Positions 1 through 8,887 are shown, numbered from the stretch's first letter. The stretch: DNA of 64,000 bases from an uncultured Rhodopila sp. (GCA_903851415.1 CAINOE010000049.1:1-64000), one strand, 5' to 3'. Numbers and translations are program-made. Notes: generated by a model from the letters alone, not told the origin.

Positions 1-131
1 CGAGGATTCATTGACCATCCGGTGAGTCTAGGCCGCCCCCGGCCGGACCGGAATCTCCCCCTGCGGGGGGTCCGACCGCGGCACCGAAAGCGATTCGCTC
101 ATTCTTGGGCGTCGCCTTAAGGTCGCCAAAA

Positions 132-464
132 ATGCGAAAAACTCTCCTCGCTACCGTTCTGACTGTTGGCTTGCTGGTCGGCTCGGCCGGAACGGGCTTT
201 GCCGATGTTACGGTGATTGGTGCCGGCAATTCTTCATGCGGAACCTGGACGGCGGAACGACAGAAGGCGTATAGTCAGGGATATTCGCAGTGGGTTTGGG
301 GCTTTCTTTCCGGCATCGGTTATGCCGGAAAGGGGGAGTTCGATCCCTTGCACAATATGGACGGCAAAGGCGTCGCCGGCTGGATCGACAATTACTGCCG
401 TGATCATCCCATTGAGGACATCTCGGCCGCGGCCATAGCATTCTTTACGGCGCACCCCCGTTGA
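132..464 (+). CDS. small secreted protein of unknown function
   Basis: This encodes about 110 residues. I chose the ATG at 132 because it opens directly onto a Sec signal peptide: MRK, a hydrophobic core (TVLTVGLLVGSAG) and a likely cut after GFA. Upstream in-frame codons would add a charged extension before it. The mature part is rich in Trp, Gly and Tyr (WVWGFLSGIGYAG) and carries two cysteines (in SSCGTW and NYCRDH) that could form one periplasmic disulfide. Small exported alphaproteobacterial proteins with this WxxGFLSG...W-D-YC layout are common but uncharacterised. It is transcribed toward the converging Hsp70-like gene, so the two are not an operon. The function is not known. Confidence 0.7.
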   Translation: MRKTLLATVLTVGLLVGSAGTGFADVTVIGAGNSSCGTWTAERQKAYSQGYSQWVWGFLSGIGYAGKGEFDPLHNMDGKGVAGWIDNYCRDHPIEDISAAAIAFFTAHPR

Positions 465-538
465 CCCGGCAAAGCTGCCTAACGGGCATTATGGCATGTC
501 GAGCATGGACCCTAACCAGCGGAAAGCCAACCCCGCCC

Positions 539-2620
539 TCACCCCGCCGCCACCACCCGCTCCCCCGGCCCGGAAGCCCGCTCCAGCTCCTCCAGCACCC
601 CCAGATCCGCAATCGCCTGCGCGATCATCGCATCGAACGTCCGCACCGCCGCAGTAACGATCCCGTCCTTCCCGCCCGCCTGCTCCAGGCTCTCCACCAC
701 CTTCTGCGTCAGCGTCTCCACCGCTGCCGCCCGCCCCTCCGCCAGCTTTTGCCCCAGCCGAGCCTCGGAGAACGCCAGATGCAGCATCGTCCGGCTGACC
801 GCGTTGAACTCATGCTCCCGCACCGCCTTCTCCGCCGCCGCCCCGACCGCCCCGCCCAATCCCAGCCAGGTGGCTAGCGCGCCGATGCCCGCCACCACCG
901 CCAGGATCGGATGCGCCACCGCCAGCAGCACCACCACGTGCAAATTCACCGCCGCCACCACCAGCGTGCCGATACCCGCCGCCACCACCGTCATATCCCC
1001 GGCAAACCCGCCCAACTGAGTCGCAATCCGCCCGCCCGTCCCCTCATGCACCCCGCTCAGCGACACCGACCCCGCCGTTTCCGGAGCGTACCGGGACACA
1101 TCCCGGGCAATCTCATGCGCCCGCAGGAAGGCGCCCAGATTGTCCCGCAAAATCCGCAGCAGATCCGTGTCCAGCGCCCGCCACGCCCCGGCCACCAGCG
1201 CCGCCGCCTCCGGCTCGAACTCCTTGCAGATCGCCGTGACCTTCTCCTCCACCGCCTTCAGCGACCCGCCCTGGCGATACCACGTGCGGAACTCCGCCTC
1301 GATCGGCGGCATGGTGGCGTCCACCGTCGCCACCGCCACCTCATGCGCGAACGCATCGATCCGAGCCGACACCGCCTCCGCCACGCGCTGCCCCGCCGCC
1401 GGTCCGTCCGCCCTCAGCACCGCCCGCCGCGCCCGGTGCCGCGCCCGCAGCGCATTATACAGCGCCAGCCCGGAGCCAACCGTCGCCTCCGGGTCTTCCG
1501 AGCGCAAAATACCCTTTTCCGGATCGACCCCGAACACATCCGCCGCGATCTCCCGCATGAACGGCCACTCAGACGATCCACCCGTCAGCACCACCTTGCT
1601 GAACCGCTCCCGGATCGGCCCGCCATTGCCGTCCCGCTGCATCGTCCGCCGGATCCACGCCAGCAGATCGATCGCCTTGCCGGTCGCCAGCGGCGCGGGA
1701 AAGCCGAACCGCTCGAAATACGCTACCGCCAGCGGGCTGGGGCGATACGACCGCGCCCGTTCCAGAAACTCCGCCACCGAGGCATTCCGTAGCGTCTTCT
1801 TCGCCTCCCCCACATCGATCCGAAAGCGGAAATCGTTCATCCCGTCGCCCGCCATCGCCCAGCGGCGGGAGAACGCCTCCTTCATCTCCCGGCATTCCTG
1901 CTGCCAGACCGCCAGCGCCTCGCGTTCCTCGACATGGAAATCCAGGTTCTGGTCGCGCACCCACTGGTAGAACAGGTCGTCGAACAGCCGCCCCCCGAGC
2001 GACGGATCGCCCCACGGCGCCCGCAGCCCGTGCTCCGACGTGACCAGCGCAATATCCAGCGTGCCGCCGCCGAAATCGACAACCACGACGCCCTCATGCG
2101 CCTCGCCCGGCGTGATGCTGCCATTGGTCAGATGATACGCCAGCGCGCCGAGCGGCTCATCGATGCAAACCGCCTCCGAGAACCCGGCCGCACGGGCGAT
2201 TTCGCGCGTGCGATCCCGGTGCTCCTGGCTGATCTCCGCCGGCACGCCGATGACGGTCAGCCCGCCGCGCACCGCCGCCGGCTGAACTTCCGAAACGGCC
2301 TGGCAGACCTTGCCCAGGAACGCCCGCGCATCGACCCGAGCGCGTTCCGACCGCGCGATCTCCGGCTTGAAGCCGCAGGCGATCCGCCGCCCGGCCTGCT
2401 CCTCGCTGTCGTACTGGCTCCAGGTCTCCAGCGCCACCGTCCCGAACGCCTCGACAATCTCCCCGCCGCCCGGCCCGGCCCCCCACAGCACGCACGTCGC
2501 CGTCGGCGATTTCCCGCCAATCTTGATCGGCACCGCGGCCAGCGCGCCCTCGCCCTGGTCGTTGCAGTAGGCGACATGGGTGTTGCTGGTGCCGAAATCG
2601 ATACCGAGATAGGTGGGCAT
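539..2620 (-). CDS. Hsp70-family ATPase with C-terminal membrane segment
   Basis: This 693-residue protein has an N-terminal actin/Hsp70 ATPase fold: phosphate-1 loop GIDFGTSNT at residues 6-14, phosphate-2 DFGGGT at 182-187 and adenosine motif LTGGSS at 345-350. The canonical DnaK beta-sandwich substrate domain and lid are not recognisable. Residues about 400-540 look helical, residues about 543-595 are strongly hydrophobic (one or two membrane passes), and about 600-690 form another helical tail. It therefore looks like a membrane-anchored Hsp70 relative, not a general chaperone. The next gene on the same strand (2639-3691) is a membrane protein 18 bases upstream, so they likely form an operon. 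Divergent from them lie two dynamin-like GTPases. The ATPase assignment is firm; the cellular role is unknown. Confidence 0.85.
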   Translation of the reverse strand: MPTYLGIDFGTSNTHVAYCNDQGEGALAAVPIKIGGKSPTATCVLWGAGPGGGEIVEAFGTVALETWSQYDSEEQAGRRIACGFKPEIARSERARVDARAFLGKVCQAVSEVQPAAVRGGLTVIGVPAEISQEHRDRTREIARAAGFSEAVCIDEPLGALAYHLTNGSITPGEAHEGVVVVDFGGGTLDIALVTSEHGLRAPWGDPSLGGRLFDDLFYQWVRDQNLDFHVEEREALAVWQQECREMKEAFSRRWAMAGDGMNDFRFRIDVGEAKKTLRNASVAEFLERARSYRPSPLAVAYFERFGFPAPLATGKAIDLLAWIRRTMQRDGNGGPIRERFSKVVLTGGSSEWPFMREIAADVFGVDPEKGILRSEDPEATVGSGLALYNALRARHRARRAVLRADGPAAGQRVAEAVSARIDAFAHEVAVATVDATMPPIEAEFRTWYRQGGSLKAVEEKVTAICKEFEPEAAALVAGAWRALDTDLLRILRDNLGAFLRAHEIARDVSRYAPETAGSVSLSGVHEGTGGRIATQLGGFAGDMTVVAAGIGTLVVAAVNLHVVVLLAVAHPILAVVAGIGALATWLGLGGAVGAAAEKAVREHEFNAVSRTMLHLAFSEARLGQKLAEGRAAAVETLTQKVVESLEQAGGKDGIVTAAVRTFDAMIAQAIADLGVLEELERASGPGERVVAAG

Positions 2621-2638
2621 GCCGCCTCCGAAACTAAC

Positions 2639-3691
2639 TTACACCCGCCGCAACTCACCTTTGTGCACGACCTCGCCGTCCCGGGTCATCGCGGCGCGCT
2701 GGGTGCGGACAGGCGCGCCGGGCTGCACCGTGCCGAACAGCTCGAACAACGCCGCCATTTCGGGTTCGTACGCCGAACCCCGCGGGACCGATTTCCATTC
2801 GTAGCCGCTCTCCTGGAGCCGCTGCATCAGGTCGTCGCAGGCGTCGCGAATATCCCGGTCCGACCCGCCCCGCGCGATGTCCCCCTGCAACTGCGTCAGC
2901 GCCACAATCACCGGCCGGGGCAATCGGTCCGTCTCCGCCCGCGTCGCGCCGACCGGGGCGGCGAGACGCTCCGGATGGGCCCAGGCGACCGCCAGCGCCA
3001 TGTCGGCCGCCCGCGCGATGTCGGCCTTCCGCGCCGCGTCGTCGCGCACCGGCGCGGCATCCCCGGGCAAACGCGGCTGCAGCACGCTGAGTACCAGCGG
3101 CACCGCCATCAGCCACAGCACCGAGCGGCCCAGCCCGAGCGCCTCGCCGCGGATCGCCCGCCACACGCCCCCCATCACGACGCCGCCCGACGACAGCGCC
3201 GTCGCCGAACGCACCACCGCCACCAGCCGCGGCCGCTCCAGCAGCGCCGACACGCCCCGCACCGCCAGGAAGGCGCCCAGCGCCCCACCCAGGAACAGGC
3301 CGATCAGCCGGTTATCGAACCAAAGGAAGGTCAGCGGCGACACCAGCAGCGCGCCGATGGCGGACCCGACCGCCCCGGTAACCGCCCAGGCGGAGCCGCG
3401 GACATCCCCGGACTGCCGCGGCGGCGGCGATGCCGGCACCAGCGAGCGCAGCGCAGCCTCGATCTCATTCACCACCCGCGCCTTGTCCGCGGCCTGGTTC
3501 AGCCAGTATCCGCGCTCGATCATCCACGCCAGGCAGGCGGAGGCGATGCGCTGATAGGGCAGGCTGTCCAGGGCCCGGCGAGCGGCTGCCGGCTCCGCGT
3601 CGCGCCGGGGCCGGGGGTCCGCCTCGGCGATCAGCCGTGCCTTGGCCCGCCACGCCGGGATGGCGTCCTCCAATCGATGAAACTGTTCCAT
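2639..3691 (-). CDS. multi-pass membrane protein linked to Hsp70-like gene
   Basis: About 350 residues. It has an N-terminal soluble part (about 1-95), then three or four hydrophobic segments (roughly residues 100-125, 128-148, 158-177 and 189-205), then a soluble C-terminal domain of about 145 residues rich in charged helices. The domain ends with a conserved-looking block (YEWKSVPRGSAYEPEMAALF). I chose the ATG at 3691; a TTG at 3706 is also possible and neither has a strong ribosome site. No family is recognised. It sits directly upstream of the Hsp70-like gene in the same direction, so it may be the partner that brings that ATPase to the membrane or regulates its nucleotide cycle. That is inference from position only. 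Confidence 0.7.
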   Translation of the reverse strand: MEQFHRLEDAIPAWRAKARLIAEADPRPRRDAEPAAARRALDSLPYQRIASACLAWMIERGYWLNQAADKARVVNEIEAALRSLVPASPPPRQSGDVRGSAWAVTGAVGSAIGALLVSPLTFLWFDNRLIGLFLGGALGAFLAVRGVSALLERPRLVAVVRSATALSSGGVVMGGVWRAIRGEALGLGRSVLWLMAVPLVLSVLQPRLPGDAAPVRDDAARKADIARAADMALAVAWAHPERLAAPVGATRAETDRLPRPVIVALTQLQGDIARGGSDRDIRDACDDLMQRLQESGYEWKSVPRGSAYEPEMAALFELFGTVQPGAPVRTQRAAMTRDGEVVHKGELRRV

Positions 3692-3803
3692 CCGCCGATA
3701 CCGCAATGCCCCGTTGACCGACGCGGATGTCCGGGTGTCCGCGGCGATACCCTAGGAGGTGTTATCCGTTACGGCAACGTCCCGCAGCCGCCCCGGTTCC
3801 CCC

Positions 3804-3877
3804 GTCATGCCGGCGCAGGCCGGCATCCACGCCTTCTGCCGCAAGGCGTGGATGGTCCGCCTCCGCGGACCATGACG
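3804..3877. repeat. palindromic intergenic repeat, copy A
   Basis: Imperfect palindrome starting GTCATGCCGGCGCAGGCCGG, with the central pair CACGCCTT / AAGGCGTG and ending TCCGCGGACCATGAC. It lies in the divergent promoter region between the Hsp70-like operon and the GTPase operon. Three relatives lie at 7699-7781, 11641-11726 and 15530-15614. Confidence 0.85.
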
Positions 3878-3997
3878 ATTACCCGCGGGTGCCCTCATGG
3901 CCGCCTTCGGCGCCTCATGGAACGCCGAGCCGCCCGCCCCACTTTACAGCAACGCCGATGGCGTGCACTGGCGCCCCCGGCGCGGGAGATAACGGTA

Positions 3998-5866
3998 TTG
4001 GAAGCGCTTTTCAGCAGGATCGTCGCGGACCTCGACACCGTGCAGGCCGCCTATGAACGTGCCGGGCTGCTCGCCGATTCCGGCCCCGGCTCGGTCGGCT
4101 GGACCCTGCTCGGCGGCCACGACGCGGCCGACAGGTTCCGCCGCGAATCGCTGATGCTCAGCGCGCTGATGCGGTTGCGGGTGGCGCGGCTGATCTTCCG
4201 GCGCAGCGGACCCCGCCACCTCGTCGTGTTCGGTGGTAACAATGTCGGCAAGAGCACTGTCGCCAACATCCTCGCCGCCGCCCGCGTCGCCGGCACCAGC
4301 CCGGAAGGCGGGCATACCCGGCACGCCGAGGCGTTCACCACCGCGCCGGGACCGCTGTTCGCCTGGAACCCCTGCGCCTTCAACCGCTTCCGCGAGGTCC
4401 CCGCCGCCATCCTCGCCGGCGAGCCGTTCGACTGCTACGCCGTCACCCGGATCGTGACGGATGCCCTGCCGGACGATGTCGTGCTGTGGGACTCGCCCGA
4501 TTGTGACGCCGTCGGGTCGATCCGCTATCTGGCCTCGGTGGTCGAAACGGTCGCCGCCGCCGATGTCGTCGTCTACGTCACCAGCGTCGAGAAATACGCC
4601 GTCGCGGACCTGGTCGAATGGGTGTTCGACCTGTGCGATGCCGGCATCCCGATCCTGGAATGCCTCAACAAGACGGCCAGCAAGGATCGTCCCCTGGTCA
4701 TCCGCAAACAGGTCGATGACGTGTTCCCGGCGGTCGCGCAGCGATCCGGCCTGCCCGAACCGGCCATCCCGGTCGTTGCGCTGCGCTACATGACCGAGGG
4801 CGAGGAATCCGATCTCTGGGGCGAATACCATCCGGAAGCGACGGAATTGCGCGAAGCCGCCCTGACAAGCCTGTACGATGTTCACGCGGAGGCCGAGGCG
4901 CGGACGGCGCTGCGGTCGGTTGCGCGCCGGCTGGAGCGGGTGCTGGAACCCGCCCGGCTGGAACTGTCCGTGCGCGCAACATGGAAGGCGGCCGTGCGCA
5001 CCGCGGTCGCCGGGTTCCTTTCGACGTATGAGCGCGAATACCTGACCGGCGAATCGGTGATCGAACCGTTCAAGCAACTGAATGCCGCATTGCTGGAAAT
5101 GCTCAACCCCGACATCCCGGTCTGGGGCGGCGCGATGCGCGGCCTTCGCCTGGTGCAGAACATCCCGACCCGCCTGGTGCAGGCCGCCGCACGCGGTTTC
5201 GCCAGCCTGTTCACCGAGAAGGACGCGGCCGACAGCCGGCTCGCCCCCGAACTGAAAGCCTATGCGCTGGCGCATCGCGCGTTGCTCGGTTCGCTGTTCG
5301 AAAAGATCGCCGCCGAACGCCGCAAGCCGCGCCACCATCCGTTCTGGGACCGGATGGCCGATGAGTGGGACCGCCGCATGGCGCGGCTGGCCGATGAGTT
5401 CAGCCAGGCGACGGTGGTTCACATGCAGCATACCGACGAAGAAATAAAATCCGCCGCCGCCGACGTGCTGCGCGCGCTGGAGACCAAGCCCAACACCCTG
5501 AGGCTGCTGAAAATGGCGCGCGTTTCCCTTGATGTCAGCGGCCTGCTGGTGGGATTTGTCCTGCCCGGACACGGCGGCATCGTGCATGATGTGCTGCAGC
5601 AGGTGGTCATCGCCCCGGCCATGCTCGGCGCCACCGGCTTCGCCGCGTCCTCGGCGGTGGAGGGCTATGTCGCCCAGCGCCGCAGCGAGATTGTCGAGAA
5701 GCTGCGCGCGGACGCGAAGGAAATGGCGGATACGCTGTATCTCGGTCCGCTGGACGCGGTCGGAGACATCGTCATGTCCAGCGTCGGCGCGTTGGGCATC
5801 GAACCGGCGCTGCTCGATCGGCTGCCGGCGGATTTGCAACAATTGCGCAGCGGGCTGCACGCATGA
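3998..5866 (+). CDS. dynamin-like GTPase, first of a pair
   Basis: About 622 residues from a TTG at 3998, which has a GGGAG ribosome site nine bases upstream. The ATG at 3917 would extend the protein but lies just after the palindromic repeat. The P-loop is GGNNVGKST (residues 79-87), the G3 motif is DSPD (165-168), and the G4 position reads NKTA (224-227) in place of NKxD, so guanine specificity may be altered. The long helical remainder ends with a hydrophobic stretch around residues 510-560 (LLVGFVLPGHGGIVHD), fitting membrane association as in bacterial dynamins. It overlaps the next GTPase by four bases (ATGA). Both carry the same signature (VTSxEKY), so they look like diverged paralogues that could pair. 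Role unknown; membrane remodelling or stress/phage defence are possible by analogy. Confidence 0.82.
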   Translation: MEALFSRIVADLDTVQAAYERAGLLADSGPGSVGWTLLGGHDAADRFRRESLMLSALMRLRVARLIFRRSGPRHLVVFGGNNVGKSTVANILAAARVAGTSPEGGHTRHAEAFTTAPGPLFAWNPCAFNRFREVPAAILAGEPFDCYAVTRIVTDALPDDVVLWDSPDCDAVGSIRYLASVVETVAAADVVVYVTSVEKYAVADLVEWVFDLCDAGIPILECLNKTASKDRPLVIRKQVDDVFPAVAQRSGLPEPAIPVVALRYMTEGEESDLWGEYHPEATELREAALTSLYDVHAEAEARTALRSVARRLERVLEPARLELSVRATWKAAVRTAVAGFLSTYEREYLTGESVIEPFKQLNAALLEMLNPDIPVWGGAMRGLRLVQNIPTRLVQAAARGFASLFTEKDAADSRLAPELKAYALAHRALLGSLFEKIAAERRKPRHHPFWDRMADEWDRRMARLADEFSQATVVHMQHTDEEIKSAAADVLRALETKPNTLRLLKMARVSLDVSGLLVGFVLPGHGGIVHDVLQQVVIAPAMLGATGFAASSAVEGYVAQRRSEIVEKLRADAKEMADTLYLGPLDAVGDIVMSSVGALGIEPALLDRLPADLQQLRSGLHA

Positions 5867-7656
5867 CCGATCGATCGGAGGAGATCCTGGCGCGCATCGG
5901 CGAGTGGTCCACCGCGCTGCGCGAACGCGGCCAGATCGATGACGCCGTTGCCGAAAGCCTGGGCCGGACGCTGGCGGATTCCGGCGGCGAGCGGCTGGAC
6001 GCAGCGGACGATACGCTGCTGGTGATCATGCTGTGCGGCCCGACGGCGGTCGGCAAATCGAGCCTGATCAACGTGCTGGCCGGCGCCGACATCTCCCGCC
6101 GCGGCCTGGGTGCAACCACCCGCGCCGCGGTGCTGTATGTGCATGAGCGAGATGATCCCGCCCGCGTCTACGCCTACAGCCACGCGCTGGGCGAGGAGAC
6201 CGAACTGGTCCGCCACCGCAGCGACGCCTTGCTGCACAAGGTGCTGATCGATTCGCCGGATATCGACAGCGTCATGTTGCAACATAAGGAACTGACGGCG
6301 CGGCTGGTGCACACAGCCGATCTGGTGCTTTTCGTAACGTCGCCTGAGAAGTACAAAGTCATGCGATCGGCCCGCTGGGTGCTCGGCCAGCGCGAGCAGC
6401 GCGGCATGGCGTTCGTGCTGAACAAATGGGACCGCGAGGCGCTGGGCGTGCAATACGACCAACGCGCCACGCTTGAATCGGATTTCCACCGCGTGCTGGC
6501 GGATCAGGGTTTCGCCGACGCGCTGGTGTTCAAGGTTTCGGCCTTGCAACAGCCGGGCGGCGCCGGGAACGACCTGCCGGCGCTGCGCGCGTGGCTGGAG
6601 ACCGGGATCAGCCAAACAACCGGTGCCGCGATCCGGCAGCGCCGGCTGCGTGCCGCCTGGGGACGCCTGGCCGCCGCAATCGAGGCCGTGGTGCCGGAAC
6701 CGCTATCGAACCACCCCTTCCTGCCGGAGCTGAAGACCCGCCTGGCCGCCGGAGCCGTCGCGGCGGAGCAGGGCATCGATGTGGATGCCGCGATGCTCGA
6801 CCCCGCCGGCATCGACGACAGCGCCATGCCGGGCACGCCCGGATTGCTGGGCATGTGGACCCGCACGCGCCAGCGCTTCGGCACGACGGTGTCGGCGCTG
6901 CGGTCGGGAGTGTCCTTCCTGCGCTTGCCCCCGAGCGAAAGCGGCGGCCCGCGCCGGGATGGCTTCGGCCGCCGCAGCGCCGCGCTGCTCTCGGAGATTG
7001 CCGAGGATTTGATCCGCGACGCGTCACTGGCGCGGCTTTCCCTCGGTCCCGCCGGCGCGGCATGGCAGGCCGAGACCGCGCGGCTGGACCGGCAGCTTGC
7101 CGGCCTGCCCGTCGCCGCCGAAGCCGAGGTGCTGGCCGACGCGGGGCGCCGGACGCTGCGGCGGGTCGTCGGCATCGCCTGCATCTATGCGGTGGAAATT
7201 CTCATCGTTGCGGTTCTGCTGACCGCCGCCGTGCGGGTCGGGATTGATTTCGTTACTGGGGCGTATGCCCCCGGCAGCCTGTTCCTTACCGCCATGGAAC
7301 TTATTTTCATTCTTTTGCTGATCGGCCACGTCATTGCCTCCCTGTTCTTCCCGCCGCTGCGGAAACGGTTGCGGCGGCGTTCGTCCCAACAGGGGAAATT
7401 CATTATTAGAGCGGCGATCGACCAACTTCTCTCCAGCCTCAACGACCACGTGGAGGCCATCGATCGGCTTGCCCGCGAGGGCCGCGAGCTGTTGTCCGCG
7501 ATCGAGCGGACCGCAACGAAACTTGTTACGAACAGGCGGGAAGGCGCCGGCGTGGACCGCCTGTTCGGACAGTCCCCATCCGGACGGGCCGAGCCGCCGG
7601 GCGCGGCGGAACCGGAACCCGGGCCGGCGGCGCGGCGGCGGCCGCGTTTCGACTGA
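5863..7656 (+). CDS. dynamin-like GTPase with transmembrane hairpin, second of a pair
   Basis: 597 residues, start ATG overlapping the stop of the preceding GTPase, indicating translational coupling. Motifs are complete: P-loop GPTAVGKSS (59-67), G3 DSPD (130-133), G4 NKWD (187-190). Two strongly hydrophobic segments lie at about residues 428-490 (around VVGIACIYAVEILIVAVLL and MELIFILLLIGHVIASLFF), followed by a basic helical segment and a Pro/Arg-rich tail. The layout (GTPase, helical stalk, membrane hairpin, helices) resembles bacterial dynamin-like and fusion-type GTPases. With the degenerate first partner, this could be an active/regulatory pair. The Hsp70-like and membrane genes diverge from the same intergenic region. 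Confidence 0.85.
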   Translation: MTDRSEEILARIGEWSTALRERGQIDDAVAESLGRTLADSGGERLDAADDTLLVIMLCGPTAVGKSSLINVLAGADISRRGLGATTRAAVLYVHERDDPARVYAYSHALGEETELVRHRSDALLHKVLIDSPDIDSVMLQHKELTARLVHTADLVLFVTSPEKYKVMRSARWVLGQREQRGMAFVLNKWDREALGVQYDQRATLESDFHRVLADQGFADALVFKVSALQQPGGAGNDLPALRAWLETGISQTTGAAIRQRRLRAAWGRLAAAIEAVVPEPLSNHPFLPELKTRLAAGAVAAEQGIDVDAAMLDPAGIDDSAMPGTPGLLGMWTRTRQRFGTTVSALRSGVSFLRLPPSESGGPRRDGFGRRSAALLSEIAEDLIRDASLARLSLGPAGAAWQAETARLDRQLAGLPVAAEAEVLADAGRRTLRRVVGIACIYAVEILIVAVLLTAAVRVGIDFVTGAYAPGSLFLTAMELIFILLLIGHVIASLFFPPLRKRLRRRSSQQGKFIIRAAIDQLLSSLNDHVEAIDRLAREGRELLSAIERTATKLVTNRREGAGVDRLFGQSPSGRAEPPGAAEPEPGPAARRRPRFD

Positions 7657-7657
7657 T

Positions 7658-7826
7658 ACCAACCGGCGATGATGTTGACTCTCCGGCCGCGCCGCCTCGT
7701 CATGCCGACGGAGGTCGGCATTCACGCCTTTTTGCCCGCATAAACAAAGGCGTGGACGGCGGGCCTGCACCCGCCATGACGGTAGAGGCGATCGTGCCTA
7801 TGGGTCAAAGCCTCTGCCGGTTGGTA
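7658..7826. repeat. palindromic repeat copy B with flanking inverted repeat
   Basis: The core at 7699-7781 begins GTCATGCCGACGGAGGTCGG, contains CACGCCTT / AAGGCGTG, and ends CACCCGCCATGACGG. It is bracketed by an 11-base inverted repeat, TACCAACCGGC at 7658-7668 and GCCGGTTGGTA at 7816-7826, which suggests the ends of a small non-autonomous mobile element. No reading frame for a transposase lies inside. It directly follows the GTPase operon and could also stop its transcripts. Confidence 0.7.
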
Positions 7827-7983
7827 TAATACCGGCACCCGGCCGATCCGGGTGTGACCCGGCCACTCGGCGTGTCTTGCGGGGCGAAGATGAACTGGTG
7901 CCGTGCAATGAATACCGCTGTAGGCGCGATTCCGGATTGGTCCCCGCGGAAGCGGCTGGCCCGCGAACGGACCAGCCGGCTCC

Positions 7984-8061
7984 CTACTTCCGGACGATGG
8001 TGATCTTGACTTTTACGCCAATCTTCACCACTATCCTTGGCAGGAGATTGAGTTTTAGCAT
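7984..8061 (-). CDS. candidate 25-residue cationic peptide
   Basis: A minus-strand reading frame of 25 codons starting ATG at 8061, preceded by a good ribosome site (GGAGAG, about seven bases upstream) and ending TAG. The peptide starts MLKLNLLPR, and its second half alternates hydrophobic and basic residues (VVKIGVKVKITIVRK). It carries six lysines and two arginines and no acidic residue, a pattern typical of an amphipathic beta strand or a membrane-active peptide. The stretch is AT-richer than its surroundings. No homolog is recognised. It could be a toxin, a short leader or chance; the ribosome site and composition are the only support. Confidence 0.35.
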   Translation of the reverse strand: MLKLNLLPRIVVKIGVKVKITIVRK

Positions 8062-8080
8062 GTGCTCTCTCTCCGCAGGT

Positions 8081-8114
8081 AAGCCGGTCGGGACCATTCC
8101 CGGCCGGCTTTTTC
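8081..8114 (+). terminator. intrinsic terminator-like hairpin
   Basis: The stem AAGCCGGTCGGGA (8081-8093) pairs with TCCCGGCCGGCTT (8098-8110) with one G-U pair and a four-base loop, followed by a T tract (8109-8113) on the plus strand. It is strong enough to end plus-strand transcripts running through from the GTPase operon. On the minus strand it lies about 20 bases upstream of the candidate 25-residue peptide and has no T tract, so there it would be a 5' leader hairpin. Confidence 0.7.
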
Positions 8115-8733
8115 CTTTTGGCCGGGAAATCCGAAGATTCGGTTAACGCCCATGTTTGCTGGGACCGTGTGGAGTACAGTCGTGTGTTGCTGAAGTAACA
8201 TAACTGTGTCCGGCCGCGCCAGAAAGCGGGTTGGACTTGTCCGGACCCTCCGTTGCCGCCTGGTGCCCGGACGGAACGGGATGGTCCCGGGTTTGGTAGA
8301 GCAAGATCGCGATCCGGCTCGGATCTGCCCCGGGAAGTGTCCGATCCACAACCCGCGGGCGCAGCCGTGCCCTCCGGGATTGCACATCGGGCTGCTTTCG
8401 ACCGCTTGTTAACGCAGAGAAAGCAAATATTGCAATTCTCACGAAATGACTTTCCGAACGGAACTGCGAGCGGGGCTCTCCCGATGCAGCCAAACAACGA
8501 GTACCGCACGCATCCTCCCGGCGGGCCTCGATATCTCTGTGACCTCTGTGGCTCTCCCCGCTTCCTCCGTGTTAAAAAAAGCGCGGATTGAACCCCGATT
8601 CCCGGGCGCACGAACCCCGGGCCGGCGACTCCACGCCTTGATCGGTCGCCACGCCCTGCGCGCCGATGCCGATCACCTGGCCCGGGGGACAAAGGTCCGC
8701 TGATTCATCTGCCGGGATTTTCGGTGCAACTAA
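8115..8733. other. gene-free stretch with a low-complexity relic
   Basis: About 620 bases without a convincing gene on either strand; the open frames here are antisense or random and lack ribosome sites. Near 8527-8577 a low-complexity CTGTGACCTCTGTGGCTCTC stretch runs into CTCCGTGTTAAAAAAA, which looks like a degenerate repeat remnant. Nothing else is identified. Confidence 0.5.
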
Positions 8734-8747
8734 TTGATCTAGATCAA
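8734..8747. promoter_or_regulatory. perfect FNR/FixK-type palindrome
   Basis: TTGATCTAGATCAA is an exact match to the TTGAT-N4-ATCAA consensus bound by FNR/FixK/AadR-type regulators, and a perfect 14-base palindrome. It lies about 140 bases before the small reading frame at 8888 and roughly 210 bases beyond the stop of the Rrf2 gene. In Rhodopseudomonas palustris an FNR-type protein (AadR) controls anaerobic 4-hydroxybenzoate and benzoate genes. A link to the neighbouring hba/hcr-like cluster is plausible, but the site is not in that cluster's promoter region. Confidence 0.7.
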
Positions 8748-8887
8748 TGCAACCAGCCCTCGCCTGTGCTTCAGTCCGCCACCTGAAAACGGTAAAGCGG
8801 TATCACTTTCCGGCTATCAAAACCGCGATGACGACAAGAAGGCCGGGGACGGTGCACTGCACCCCACCCCGGCGAGAGGAAACGAAC

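Noticed and set aside
1934-3997. Very long plus-strand open frame before the first dynamin-like GTPase
   Set aside because: It is the antisense of the Hsp70-like and membrane genes, without start signal or domain. The real gene starts at about 3998.
7805-8692. Minus-strand frame of nearly 300 codons
   Set aside because: Composition is random-like, with no ribosome site and no recognisable domain; it covers the terminator and the relic.
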